Shown: positions 42,404 to 51,108, counted from the stretch's first letter. The stretch is DNA of 64,000 bases from GCA-003244245 sp035606945 (GCA_035606945.1 DATNDR010000021.1:1-64000), one strand, 5' to 3'. The notes: a model not told the origin generated them from the sequence alone. Program-made: numbers and translations.

Positions 42404-43327
42404 GTGTCCGCAGGCGGTGGGGCCACGGCGATCATCGCGGCGTTGCTGGCCAATGCCGGTATCGCGGTGGCGAAGTTCGTTGGTTTCCTGATCACCGGGT
42501 CGTCGTCGATCCTGGCTGAGGCGGTGCACTCGGTAGCCGACACCGCCAACCAGGGACTGCTGCTGCTCGGTCGCCACCGCGCCCGCCGGCAAGCCAGCCT
42601 GCAGCACCCGTTCGGTTACGGCCGCGATCGCTACTTCTATTCGTTCGTGGTGGCGTTGCTGCTGTTCAGCCTGGGCTCGATATTCGCGCTGTACGAGGGA
42701 GCCCACAAGATCCACAGCGACGACCCGATCAACTCGCCCTTGGTCGCGATCGGGATCCTGGTGGTGGCGATCGTGCTGGAGAGCTTCAGTTTCCGCACCG
42801 CGGTCAGGGAGTCCCGGCCGCTCAAGGGCGGTGACAGCTGGTGGCAGTTCATCAAGAAATCCAAGAACCCGGAGCTTCCGGTGGTGCTGCTGGAGGATAC
42901 CGGCGCGCTGGTCGGGCTGCTGCTGGCCTTCGGTGGCATCGGGCTGTCAGTGCTCACCGGCGATCCGTTGTGGGACGGGCTCGGCACGCTGGGCATCGGC
43001 GTGCTGCTCGGCACCATTGCGATCATCCTCATTGTGGAGACCAAGAGCCTGCTGATCGGGGAGGGCGCTGGTGCCGATGAGCGCAACCGCATCTGCGATG
43101 CGCTGGTGGGGCCAGGCGTGGACCGGGTGATCCACCTCAGGACCCAGTATCTCGGCCCGGACGAGCTGCTGGTCGCCGCGAAGATCGCGGTACCGGCCAT
43201 CCTGCCCACCGCTCAGGTCGCTCAGGTCATCGATGAGGCCGAAGCACGAGTGCGTGGCGCGGTCCCCGCCGCCCGGATCATTTACCTGGAGCCGGACCTG
43301 GACCGCACCCCGGCTGGCCCGATCTGA
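42404..43327 (+). CDS. Cation diffusion facilitator (CDF) transporter
   Basis: The 307-residue protein has six helices. The second helix carries AEAVHSVADTANQ (the HxxxD metal site) and is followed by HPFGYGRDRYFYSF. A cytoplasmic C-terminal domain with VDRVIHLRTQYLGPDELLVAAKI follows. CDF proteins export Zn2+, Mn2+ or Fe2+ in exchange for protons. GTG 42404 follows GAGGAGGCG. It appears to be co-transcribed with manA. Confidence 0.9.
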   Translation: MSAGGGATAIIAALLANAGIAVAKFVGFLITGSSSILAEAVHSVADTANQGLLLLGRHRARRQASLQHPFGYGRDRYFYSFVVALLLFSLGSIFALYEGAHKIHSDDPINSPLVAIGILVVAIVLESFSFRTAVRESRPLKGGDSWWQFIKKSKNPELPVVLLEDTGALVGLLLAFGGIGLSVLTGDPLWDGLGTLGIGVLLGTIAIILIVETKSLLIGEGAGADERNRICDALVGPGVDRVIHLRTQYLGPDELLVAAKIAVPAILPTAQVAQVIDEAEARVRGAVPAARIIYLEPDLDRTPAGPI

Positions 43328-43364
43328 CGACACCGTGAGGTGTCGAGAAGCAAGGAGCGTGGTG

Positions 43365-44702
43365 GTGTTTGAGTCGCTGCTGGTGGCCAACCGGGGGGAG
43401 ATCGCTCGGCGGGTCATCCGGTCCGCGCGGGCGCTGGGCATCCGCACTGTCGCGGTGCACTCCTCGGTGGACGCCGAGCTGCCGTTCGTCGCCGAAGCCG
43501 ACGACGCCGTCGAACTGACCGGTTCGCCTGCGCAGGTTTACCGCGACGCTCACCAGCTACTCGATGCGGCCCGCAAGACCAGCGCGACCGCGGTGCATCC
43601 GGGGTACGGGTTCCTGTCCGAGGACCCCGGATTCGCCCAGGCGGCGTCCGACGCCGGTCTGGTATGGATCGGTCCCGGTACTGGAGCAATCTCCGCGATG
43701 GGCGACAAGGTGGCCGCGCGACAGCGCGTGGCGGCTGCCGGAGTGCCGGTGGCGGACGGTTCGGCCGGCGCGGTGGCCTCCGAAGAGAGCGCAGTCGCCG
43801 CAGCCGAACAGGTCGGCTTCCCGGTGATGCTCAAGGCGGCTGCCGGCGGCGGCGGCATGGGGATGGCCGTGGCGGCCGATGCCGCTGCGGTTCGCATCGA
43901 GTACGGCAAGGTCAGTGCCTTCGCGCAGCGGCTCTTCGGTGATCAGCGGCTGTTCGTCGAGCGCTATTTCCCGCACGTACGCCATGTCGAGGTGCAGATC
44001 CTCGGGTTGGCCGACGGCCGGGTGATCGCATTGGGCGAGCGCGACTGCTCGGTGCAGCGCCGGCACCAGAAGATCGCCGAGGAGAGCCCGTCACCCGCCG
44101 TCTCACCGGATCTGCGCCGCCGGATGCAAGACGCCGCGGTGCTGGCCGCCACCACGGTGGACTACCGCAACGCGGGAACGGTGGAGTTCCTGCTCGATCA
44201 GGACACCGGCGAGTTCTTCTTCCTGGAGATGAACACCCGGCTGCAGGTGGAGCACCCGGTCACCGAGCTGCGCTACGGCGTGGATCTGGTTTCAGCGCAG
44301 CTGCGTATCGCGGCCGGCGCTGACCCTGGTTTCGATACCGAGACTGCTACGCCGACTGGTCACGCGATCGAGCTGCGGGTCAACGCCGAGGATCCGAAGC
44401 GGTTCCTGCCGGGTCCCGGTCCGGTCACCGAGTGGGTGGAACCCACCGGGGACGGGGTGCGGGTGGACGCCGGCTACGCGGCGGGCACCGTCGTCACGCC
44501 GTTCTATGACTCCCTGCTGGCCAAGTTGGTGGTACACGGTGGTGACCGGCAGCAGGCGCTGCAGCGGGCCCGGGCGGCGGTGGCCGGGTTCACCGTCACC
44601 GGACCCCGGTGCAACCTGCCCTTCCACGCCGAGCTGCTGCAACACCCAGAATTCGTATCCGGCCGTTACGACACCGGCCTAGTCGCCCGGATGCGCCCCT
44701 AA
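43365..44702 (+). CDS. Biotin carboxylase (AccC-type), stand-alone
   Basis: The 445-residue ATP-grasp protein begins FESLLVANRGEIARRVIR, has AVHPGYGFLSEDPGFAQA, the glycine loop KAAAGGGGMGM, HVEVQILG, CSVQRRHQKIAEE, EMNTRLQVEHPVTEL and RVNAED. It would carboxylate biotin on a partner carrier. It stops at the usual AccC length, without a biotin-carrier domain, and no carrier or carboxyltransferase is near. GTG 43365 has AAGGAG seven bases upstream; GTGs at 43359 and 43362 are alternatives. Confidence 0.92.
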   Translation: MFESLLVANRGEIARRVIRSARALGIRTVAVHSSVDAELPFVAEADDAVELTGSPAQVYRDAHQLLDAARKTSATAVHPGYGFLSEDPGFAQAASDAGLVWIGPGTGAISAMGDKVAARQRVAAAGVPVADGSAGAVASEESAVAAAEQVGFPVMLKAAAGGGGMGMAVAADAAAVRIEYGKVSAFAQRLFGDQRLFVERYFPHVRHVEVQILGLADGRVIALGERDCSVQRRHQKIAEESPSPAVSPDLRRRMQDAAVLAATTVDYRNAGTVEFLLDQDTGEFFFLEMNTRLQVEHPVTELRYGVDLVSAQLRIAAGADPGFDTETATPTGHAIELRVNAEDPKRFLPGPGPVTEWVEPTGDGVRVDAGYAAGTVVTPFYDSLLAKLVVHGGDRQQALQRARAAVAGFTVTGPRCNLPFHAELLQHPEFVSGRYDTGLVARMRP

Positions 44703-44710
44703 CCCCCGTA

Positions 44711-44756
44711 CCCGGTGTGTCGCGCCCCCGTGTCCGGTGTGTCGCGCCCGCTGGCA
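44711..44756 (+). repeat. 22-bp GTGTGTCGCGC repeat, array B (2 units)
   Basis: Two cores CGGTGTGTCGCGC start at 44713 and 44735, exactly 22 bases apart. The array begins nine bases after the biotin carboxylase stop. Confidence 0.85.
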
Positions 44757-44824
44757 AGATGCCGCCGCTAACCGGACGAGGCGGCCTTGGTGCCTTCCCG
44801 GAGCCTGCTCGGGAGGTAAGCGAC

Positions 44825-45336
44825 GTGGGTGACCCCGATGATCGATCGGTTGGGCACCGCGGGTGGCGACTCCGGCAGCCGGTCATCAGGCGCTGTGTCA
44901 CCCTGCTGCTGGCGGTGCTCACGGCGCTGACGCTGGTGACCGGCGCGGCCGCACAAGCCGCTGCTGGAGCGCACGTCGTGCCCTTCGAAGCCCGGGCGGC
45001 TGACGGCACGGCCTTGCGAGGAGACGTCTACCTGCCGAGCTGGCGAGCGGGGCGCCCGACTCCGGGCGCATCGAGCTCGATCTGCGGCACTGGCAGCACC
45101 CGGGCACCAACCGGCCCTTCCCGATCGGGACGCCGACGAGGTTGACCGTCAAGAGCCTGCCGCTGGCCACCGTGATCCCCGCAGGGGACCGACTCGTGCT
45201 GGCCATCGGCGCGACCTCGGCGGAACTCCTTCCCGACCCGCTCAAGCCGAGCATCACGGTCGCTACCGGTGGCCGGCTGCCCGGTGCGCGGTGGCTGCCA
45301 GTCGTCACCGGAAGGCTCGAATTCGGCCCCAGATAG
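44825..45336 (+). pseudogene. Secreted CocE/NonD-type (S15) hydrolase, core deleted and frameshifted
   Basis: GTG 44825, with GGGAGG eight bases upstream, begins a frame with a signal peptide (VTLLLAVLTALTLVTGAAAQ) and the start of a S15-type esterase, VPFEARAADGTALRGDVYLPS. After about 45050 the homology jumps to a different frame: LRHWQHPGTNRPFPIGTPTR, LPLATVIPAGDRLVLAIGAT, ending VVTGRLEFGPR at 45336. That is the C-terminal jelly-roll domain of X-Pro dipeptidyl-peptidase/CocE hydrolases. The whole alpha/beta-hydrolase core (about 350-450 residues) is missing, so the gene is inactive. Confidence 0.78.
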
Positions 45337-45347
45337 CGTGTGCCGTT

Positions 45348-45989
45348 GTGGGGCGGCTGGTGGTCATCGAGGGACTGGACGGGGCGGGCAAGCGCACCCT
45401 CGCCGATCGGCTGGTCGCCGCGCTCACCGCACCGGGAGCCAAGGTCGCGAAGATGGCGTTTCCCCGGTACGACACGGACGTCCACGCCGATCTGGTTCGT
45501 GATGCGCTGTACGGGCGGCTGGGCGACCTGGCCGAGTCGGTGCATGGCATGGCGGTGCTGTTCGCGCTGGATCGGCGCGACGCCGCTGCGGAACTGCGGT
45601 CGTTGCGGCGCCGTTACGACGTCGTGCTGCTGGACCGATACGTGGCATCCAATGCGGCATACGGCGCCGCCCGGCTATCCGAAGACGCCGGGGGTCCCTT
45701 CGTCGAATGGGTCCGGGAGCTGGAGGTGGATCGGTTCGGCGTGCCGGTGCCCGATGCCCAGTTGTTGCTGCGGGTCCCGGTGAACGTCGCCTCGGCCCGG
45801 GCGGATTGCCGGGCTGCGGCCGACAGCGCGCGGCAAAAGGACCGGTATGAAAACGATCACGGATTACAGGCTCGGTGCGCAGCTGTTTATGACGGGCTGG
45901 CCGCCAGTGGCTGGCTCGCCCCGTGGTATGTGATAGATGCAGACACCGGCGGGCTCGGCGATCTGGCGCGCCGGCTGCTGCGTGGATAA
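45348..45989 (+). CDS. tmk: Thymidylate kinase
   Basis: The 213-residue P-loop kinase phosphorylates dTMP. It has VVIEGLDGAGKRTLADRL (P-loop GLDGAGKRT), the DRY motif in LLDRYVASNAAYG, FPRYDTDVH and the lid region with ARQKDRYENDHGLQ. GTG 45348 is chosen because conserved sequence begins at once; no strong ribosome binding site is seen. In M. tuberculosis (Rv3247c) it also precedes mtrA. Confidence 0.93.
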   Translation: MGRLVVIEGLDGAGKRTLADRLVAALTAPGAKVAKMAFPRYDTDVHADLVRDALYGRLGDLAESVHGMAVLFALDRRDAAAELRSLRRRYDVVLLDRYVASNAAYGAARLSEDAGGPFVEWVRELEVDRFGVPVPDAQLLLRVPVNVASARADCRAAADSARQKDRYENDHGLQARCAAVYDGLAASGWLAPWYVIDADTGGLGDLARRLLRG

Positions 45990-46021
45990 GCCGGCGGGTG
46001 AGCCGCCCGAACGGGGGGACC

Positions 46022-46726
46022 GTGACGGACAGTGCCACGATGGTGGGTATGGCAGCTCGTGTGCTCGTGGTAGAGGACGACCCAGCGGCGGCGGAGATGT
46101 TGTCCATCGCGTTGCGCCAGGCGGGCTTCGAGACCGCGGTGGTCTCCGAGGGCCCCAAGGCGATGCCCGCGATGCGTGAGCTCAAGCCTGATCTGGTGTT
46201 GCTGGACCTGATGCTGCCAGGCATGAGCGGCATCGATGTATGCAGAGCGATCCGCGCCGAATCCGGGGTCCCGATCGTGATGCTCACCGCCAAGAGCGAC
46301 ACCGTCGATGTGGTGCTGGGCCTGGAATCCGGTGCGGACGATTACATGATCAAGCCGCCTAAGACTCAGGAGCTGGTGGCGAGGTTGCGCGCCCGGTTGC
46401 GCCGCACTGACGCCGAGCCCGCTGAGCAACTCACGATCGGCGATCTCACCATCGACGTGCCGGGTCACCAGGTCAGCCGCGACGGGACGCCGATCTCGCT
46501 GACTCCGCTGGAGTTCGATCTACTCGTTGCGTTGGCGCGCAAGCCGCGCCAGGTGTTCAGCCGTGAGGTGTTGCTCGAGCAAGTCTGGGGCTACCGGCAC
46601 GCCGCGGACACCCGGCTGGTCAACGTGCACGTCCAGCGGCTTCGTTCCAAGATCGAGCGGGATCCCGAACACCCGGAGGTGGTGCTCACCGTGCGTGGCG
46701 TCGGGTATAAGGCCAACACATCGTGA
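46022..46726 (+). CDS. mtrA: MtrA response regulator
   Basis: The 234-residue OmpR-type regulator has a receiver domain (acidic EDD, phospho-acceptor in LVLLDLMLPGM, Thr in VIMLTAK-like IVMLTAK) and a winged-helix DNA-binding domain ending VLTVRGVGYKANTS. MtrA controls cell-wall hydrolases, division and dnaA-linked functions. One oddity: the conserved Lys loop is DDYMIKPPKTQEL, whereas KPF is usual after DDY-x-x. GTG 46022 follows GGGGGG. mtrB begins 13 bases after the stop. Confidence 0.95.
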   Translation: MTDSATMVGMAARVLVVEDDPAAAEMLSIALRQAGFETAVVSEGPKAMPAMRELKPDLVLLDLMLPGMSGIDVCRAIRAESGVPIVMLTAKSDTVDVVLGLESGADDYMIKPPKTQELVARLRARLRRTDAEPAEQLTIGDLTIDVPGHQVSRDGTPISLTPLEFDLLVALARKPRQVFSREVLLEQVWGYRHAADTRLVNVHVQRLRSKIERDPEHPEVVLTVRGVGYKANTS

Positions 46727-46739
46727 GGACCGCGCCGTA

Positions 46740-48533
46740 GTGAGTCCGCGGTCGAGGGGTCAGGCTGCGGTCGGGGCGCTCGCCGAGCGGGCGACCGAGG
46801 CATCCGCGGCGGCCAGCGAGCTGACCACGGTGGTGGGCACGGCATGGCGCCGCTCCTTGAAGATCCGAGTAGTGAGCAGCACGGTGGCGTTGTCGTCGAC
46901 GGTCGTGCTGATACTGGGTGTGGTCTTGCAGGCCCAGCTTGCCCAGCGGCTGATCGAGAACAAGACGCAGGCCGCCCTGGTGCAGGCCGACAACAGCAGG
47001 GTGTTGGTGGAATCTGAGCTCGGTGCGGTGGATCCCACGTCGGCGTCGCTGGCCGGCCGGCTGACCACTGCCGTCGATCGCTTGACCAATCCGGACCCGA
47101 CGGGCAATGGTCCCGCCACGGCCAGCGCCGGCGCCTACGAGCCGGTGCTGGTCGACGGCGGCGGCCCGTCCGGAGAGGCCGGCACCGGTCAGAAGATCGG
47201 TCCCCTGGACGATGTTCCTGCGGTCTTGCAGTCCGCGGTGGAACGGGGCGCGCTCGCCCACAAGATCACCACGGTGCGCCGGGGCGGTGCTGCGGTCACC
47301 ATGCTGGTGGTCGGCATGCCGGTGGCCAGCGCGGGTCGCACCATGCAGCTGTACCTGCTGTTCCCGCTCACCGCCGAGCAGCGCACGCTGACACTGGTGC
47401 AGTCCACCCTAGTGGTCGGTGGCGTGGTGTTGCTGGTGCTCATCGCGGGCATCGCCAGCCTGGTGAGCCGCCAGGTGGTGGTCCCGATCCGGCAGGCCGC
47501 CGAGGTGGCCGAACGCTTCGCCGATGGCCACCTCGACGAGCGGATGCCGGTGGTCGGGGAGGACGACATCGCGCGGCTGGGGACCTCGTTCAACGAGATG
47601 GCCGCCAGCATCCAGCGGCAGATCCGCCAGCTGGAGGAGTTCGGTGAGCTCCAGCGGGGCTTCACCTCTGATGTCTCCCACGAGTTGCGCACCCCGTTGA
47701 CGACCGTGCGGATGGCTGCGGATCTGCTGTATGACTCCCGCGACAAGCTGCACCCGGTGCTGCACCGCCCGACTGAACTGCTGGTGCGGGAACTCGACCG
47801 GTTCGAGGCGCTGCTCGCCGACCTGCTGGAGATTTCCCGGGTGGACGCCGGCGTCGCCGAGCTGCACCTGGAGATAGTCGACGTGCGCACTACCGTGGCG
47901 CATGCGGTGGCCGCGGTGCGCGCTGTGGCGGACCACGCCGGCACCCTCCTCGAGTTGGAGCAGCCGCCGGCCGAGGTGTACGCCGAGCTCGACCCGCGGC
48001 GGGTCGAGCGAATCGTGCGCAACCTGCTCACCAACGCCTTGGATCACGGGGAGGGTCGGCCGGTCGAGATGACGGTTGCCGCGGACGCCCACGCGGTCGC
48101 CGTGCTGGTGCGCGATCACGGTGTCGGGCTCCAGCCCGGTCAGCAAGACCTGGTGTTCAACCGGTTCTGGCGTGGCGACCCCTCGCGGGACCGGCGCACC
48201 GGAGGTACCGGGCTGGGCCTGTCGATCAGCCTGGAAGATGCCCGGCTTCACGGGGGTTGGCTGCAGGCCTGGGGTGCCCCCGGGCAGGGCAGCGCCTTCC
48301 GGCTCACCTTGCCCCGCAGCCACGGTCGGGAGCTGACCGGCAGCCCGTTGCCGCTGGGACCCGACAGCGCACCGCGCACCGCAGCGGTGCCAGATCCTCA
48401 GGTCGTGGATCCCGAGGTCGTGGATCCGGTTGTGACGATTCACGAACCCGTGGATCCCGAAGTGGCGGATCCCGAAGTGGTGGATCCCGTTGTGGCGGAG
48501 ACCGTGGTACCGGCCGAGCCGGGGCGTCCATGA
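46740..48533 (+). CDS. mtrB: MtrB sensor histidine kinase
   Basis: The 597-residue kinase has two helices flanking an extracellular domain (VALSSTVVLILGVVLQ, LVVGGVVLLVLIAGIASLV), HAMP (VVPIRQAAEVAERFADGHLDE), H-box DVSHELRTPLTTVRMAADL with the phospho-His, N-box RNLLTNALDHG and G-boxes GVGLQPG and GGTGLGLSIS. The C terminus has an unusual acidic tail of DPEVV-type repeats (~45 residues). GTG 46740 has GAGGA nine bases upstream. The final TGA overlaps the lpqB start. Confidence 0.95.
   Translation: MSPRSRGQAAVGALAERATEASAAASELTTVVGTAWRRSLKIRVVSSTVALSSTVVLILGVVLQAQLAQRLIENKTQAALVQADNSRVLVESELGAVDPTSASLAGRLTTAVDRLTNPDPTGNGPATASAGAYEPVLVDGGGPSGEAGTGQKIGPLDDVPAVLQSAVERGALAHKITTVRRGGAAVTMLVVGMPVASAGRTMQLYLLFPLTAEQRTLTLVQSTLVVGGVVLLVLIAGIASLVSRQVVVPIRQAAEVAERFADGHLDERMPVVGEDDIARLGTSFNEMAASIQRQIRQLEEFGELQRGFTSDVSHELRTPLTTVRMAADLLYDSRDKLHPVLHRPTELLVRELDRFEALLADLLEISRVDAGVAELHLEIVDVRTTVAHAVAAVRAVADHAGTLLELEQPPAEVYAELDPRRVERIVRNLLTNALDHGEGRPVEMTVAADAHAVAVLVRDHGVGLQPGQQDLVFNRFWRGDPSRDRRTGGTGLGLSISLEDARLHGGWLQAWGAPGQGSAFRLTLPRSHGRELTGSPLPLGPDSAPRTAAVPDPQVVDPEVVDPVVTIHEPVDPEVADPEVVDPVVAETVVPAEPGRP
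48391..48500 (+). repeat. Imperfect 15-bp repeats coding the DPEVV tail of MtrB
   Basis: GTGGATCCCGAGGTC-like units repeat about seven times with variation (GTGGATCCGGTTGTG, GCGGATCCCGAAGTG). They code D-P-x-V-V/A units and stay in frame. The repetition of one codon phrase suggests slippage growth. Confidence 0.75.
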
Positions 48534-50254
48534 TGCGCGGGCGCGTGCTCACCATCCTGATCGTCTTGATCGTCGCAGCGCTTGCCACGTTCACCGGATG
48601 TGCCGCTATCCCGGCGAGTTCCGACATCGAGGTAGTGCGGTCGATGCCGGTCGGTTCGCAGCTGGCACCCCCGCCAGGTCCCGAGCGCGGCGTGGACCCG
48701 TTCCGGCTGGTCCGCGAGTTCATCGAAGCAACCGGTAGCGCGGCCAACGGGCACGCTGCGGCCCGCGCTTTTCTCACCCGCAACGCCGCAGCCAGCTGGG
48801 ATGATCACGCCAGCGTGACCGTGATCGAGGACGGCCCGGGAGCCGCGCCGCAGAGCGGCCCCAGTGCCGGGGTTCGCCGCATCCGGGTCGGGGGCTCCCG
48901 CCTGGGCACGCTCACCGCGGACGGCACCTTCATACCGGCCACGGGCACCTTCTCGGTACCGCTCGACGTGGTTAGCGAGCACGGTGAGTGGCGCATCTCC
49001 AATCCTCCGCCTGGCGTGCTGGTGGAGGCCACCTCGTTGCAGCGCAACTACCGTCAGGTTCGGGTCAGCTTCATCGATCCGAACCGCGGCACCCTGGTTC
49101 CCGATTTGCGCTGGGTGCCTGCCCAACCGGCAGCCACACTACCCGGGCGAGTGCTCGATCTGCTGCTGGCCGGACCGTCTCAACGGCTGGCTGGGGCGGT
49201 CCGGTCGGCGATGCCGGACGGGGTCCGGCCCCGATCCAACGTGCTGGTCAGCCACTCCGGCCGGACCGTGATCAACCTCAGTGGTCTGGATGCGCTCACC
49301 GAAGCCCAACGGCGGCTGATCGCGGCGCAGATCGTCGGATCCTTGGACGGCCTGGTGCCCGCTCCGCTGCGGTTGCTCGCCGACGGCGAGCCGCTGGTGT
49401 CCGGGCAGCCCGAGTGGCGTCCGGCTGACATCACCTCCTACGCTCCGCCGACGGGGCCGCGATCGGACATTCCCGGCCAGGTGGTCGTCGGTGGGCGGTT
49501 GCGCAGCCTCAACGGCGCGCCGGTGCCGGGACCTGCCGGGGATGGCCGGCTCACGGTGCTCAGCGCGGCCCGCTCGAATCCGGGCGGGGAGCTGCTGGCG
49601 GCTGTTGTCGCCGGCCCGGACGGGCATCCCCAACTGCGGGTCGGTCCAATCGGCGGGGATCTCGCGGTGGCGCCGGTGGATGCCCAGACGATGAGCCGGC
49701 CGACGTGGCGGCCGTCAGGTACCGAACTGTGGACGGTCGTCGACGGGCGCTCGGTTGTCGGCGTGGCGCTGTCGGGAACCGGTCCGCCGTTGGCGTACTC
49801 GGTCGATGCCACCGAACTGGCCCGGCTGGGGCCCATCTCGCAGCTACGGTTGTCCCGGGACGGCGTACGGGTGGCCGCGGTGATCGGTGGCCGGCTGGTG
49901 GTGGCTGCGGTGGTGACCGAATCGGGCACGATCAGCTTGCGGCATCCGCAGGTGCTGCGCGACGGGAACCTGCCGCCCACCGCGAGCGTGGACTGGGCAC
50001 GTCCAGAACTTCTCGTGGTGGCCTCAGCCGGGCCGTCCCCGCAGGTCTCCTCGGTGTCGGTGGACGGCCTGACCCGGCGGCAACTGTCCAGCATCAACCT
50101 GACCGGACCGCTGACCGATATCGTCGCCGCGCCCGGCCGCGAGATCCTGGTGGCCGACGCCACCGGACTGTGGGCGTATTCGGACACCCAGGAGGTGTGG
50201 GAACCGCTGATCGGCGGCATCGGACCGGGATCGGTACCGCTGTACCCGGGCTGA
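48530..50254 (+). CDS. lpqB: LpqB lipoprotein, MtrB partner
   Basis: The 574-residue protein starts MMRGRVLTILIVLIVAALA, then a lipobox FTGCAAIP, so it is lipid-anchored outside the membrane. A Germane (GerMN) domain lies in the first part (LLLAGPSQRLAGAVRSAMPDG core) and a beta-propeller-like half follows. In mycobacteria LpqB binds MtrB and modulates MtrA phosphorylation. The ATG pair at 48530/48533 overlaps the mtrB stop (ATGATG). Confidence 0.94.
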   Translation: MMRGRVLTILIVLIVAALATFTGCAAIPASSDIEVVRSMPVGSQLAPPPGPERGVDPFRLVREFIEATGSAANGHAAARAFLTRNAAASWDDHASVTVIEDGPGAAPQSGPSAGVRRIRVGGSRLGTLTADGTFIPATGTFSVPLDVVSEHGEWRISNPPPGVLVEATSLQRNYRQVRVSFIDPNRGTLVPDLRWVPAQPAATLPGRVLDLLLAGPSQRLAGAVRSAMPDGVRPRSNVLVSHSGRTVINLSGLDALTEAQRRLIAAQIVGSLDGLVPAPLRLLADGEPLVSGQPEWRPADITSYAPPTGPRSDIPGQVVVGGRLRSLNGAPVPGPAGDGRLTVLSAARSNPGGELLAAVVAGPDGHPQLRVGPIGGDLAVAPVDAQTMSRPTWRPSGTELWTVVDGRSVVGVALSGTGPPLAYSVDATELARLGPISQLRLSRDGVRVAAVIGGRLVVAAVVTESGTISLRHPQVLRDGNLPPTASVDWARPELLVVASAGPSPQVSSVSVDGLTRRQLSSINLTGPLTDIVAAPGREILVADATGLWAYSDTQEVWEPLIGGIGPGSVPLYPG

Positions 50255-50289
50255 TCCACCGGCGCAAGTGCGCGTAGCCGGGGCTGGGG

Positions 50290-51108
50290 ATGGCCGGTAC
50301 CGATGTGTACAACCGCACCGCCGCCGGGCCGTGGGGACCGGTGCGGCAACGCGGAGCGGGCAAGCTTGGCAGGGTGTTGAGCCACCTGCTGGATCTGTTG
50401 CTGCCCGTCGACTGCGGTGGCTGCGGGGTTCCCGGCGCTGTGCTGTGCGGCGATTGCGAAGCACTGCTGGGCGCCCCGATCCGGGTACATCCGCCATCCT
50501 GCCCGGCAACCCCACCGGTCTACGCACTAGGCACCTACCACGGCCCCCTCCGCGCCGCGGTCCTGGCCTACAAGGAACGAGGCCGCCGCGACCTCGCCAC
50601 CCCCCTGGGCACTGCCCTCGCCTCCGCCCTGCTCCACCCGCACATCGCTCACCCGTCCCCGACATGGAGCCATATCGGGGTCGAACCGGCCACCAAAAGC
50701 CCGATATGTCTCCATGTCGGGAAGGAGATCTGGATGGTGCCGGTGCCGTCGACGCCCGCGGCGGCGGGGCGGCGCGGGGGGCAGCATGTGGCGCTGCTGG
50801 CGCGGCGGGCGGCCGCCGCGCTAGCGGGGGCGGGGGTGGCCGCCGCAGTTGCGCCGGCGCTGCGGATGGCCGCTGGGGTGCGCGACTCCGTCGGGCTGAC
50901 GGCGTCGGCGCGGCGCGCCAATCTGGCCGGGCGGGTACTGGCGCGGCGGGCCGGCTTGCCACCCGCCGGCACGCCCGTCGTGCTCGTCGACGACGTGGTG
51001 ACCACCGGAGCGACCGCCGCGGCATGCACCGCGGCACTGGTCCGGACGGGTATCGCGGTATCCGCCATTGTGGTGCTCGCTGCGGCGGGTCGTCACACGG
51101 CGTTGTGA
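50290..51108 (+). CDS. ComF-family phosphoribosyltransferase-like protein with repeat insertion
   Basis: The 272-residue protein has N-terminal zinc-finger Cys pairs (CGGCGVPGAVLCGDC) and a phosphoribosyltransferase domain with VPVPSTPAAAGRR, GLTASARRANL and the PRPP loop VVLVDDVVTTGATA. ComF proteins act in natural DNA uptake. Between ASALLHPHIAH and the VPVPS strand about 22 residues (SPTWSHIG to SPICLHVG) are coded entirely by the palindromic element, in frame; normally only a short linker lies here. The frame stays open, so the protein may still fold. GTG near 50374 is another possible start. Confidence 0.88.
   Translation: MAGTDVYNRTAAGPWGPVRQRGAGKLGRVLSHLLDLLLPVDCGGCGVPGAVLCGDCEALLGAPIRVHPPSCPATPPVYALGTYHGPLRAAVLAYKERGRRDLATPLGTALASALLHPHIAHPSPTWSHIGVEPATKSPICLHVGKEIWMVPVPSTPAAAGRRGGQHVALLARRAAAALAGAGVAAAVAPALRMAAGVRDSVGLTASARRANLAGRVLARRAGLPPAGTPVVLVDDVVTTGATAAACTAALVRTGIAVSAIVVLAAAGRHTAL
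50657..50721. repeat. Palindromic element, copy 4 (inside comF)
   Basis: Arms at 50657-50679 and 50700-50721 pair with one mismatch around a 20-nt loop and contain GACATGGAG and CCCGATATGTCTCC. Together with flanking bases it adds about 22 codons to comF without a stop or frameshift. Confidence 0.93.

Noticed and set aside
47409..48443. Minus-strand open frame of ~340 codons opposite mtrB
   Set aside because: Antisense to a clearly conserved histidine kinase, low-complexity translation.
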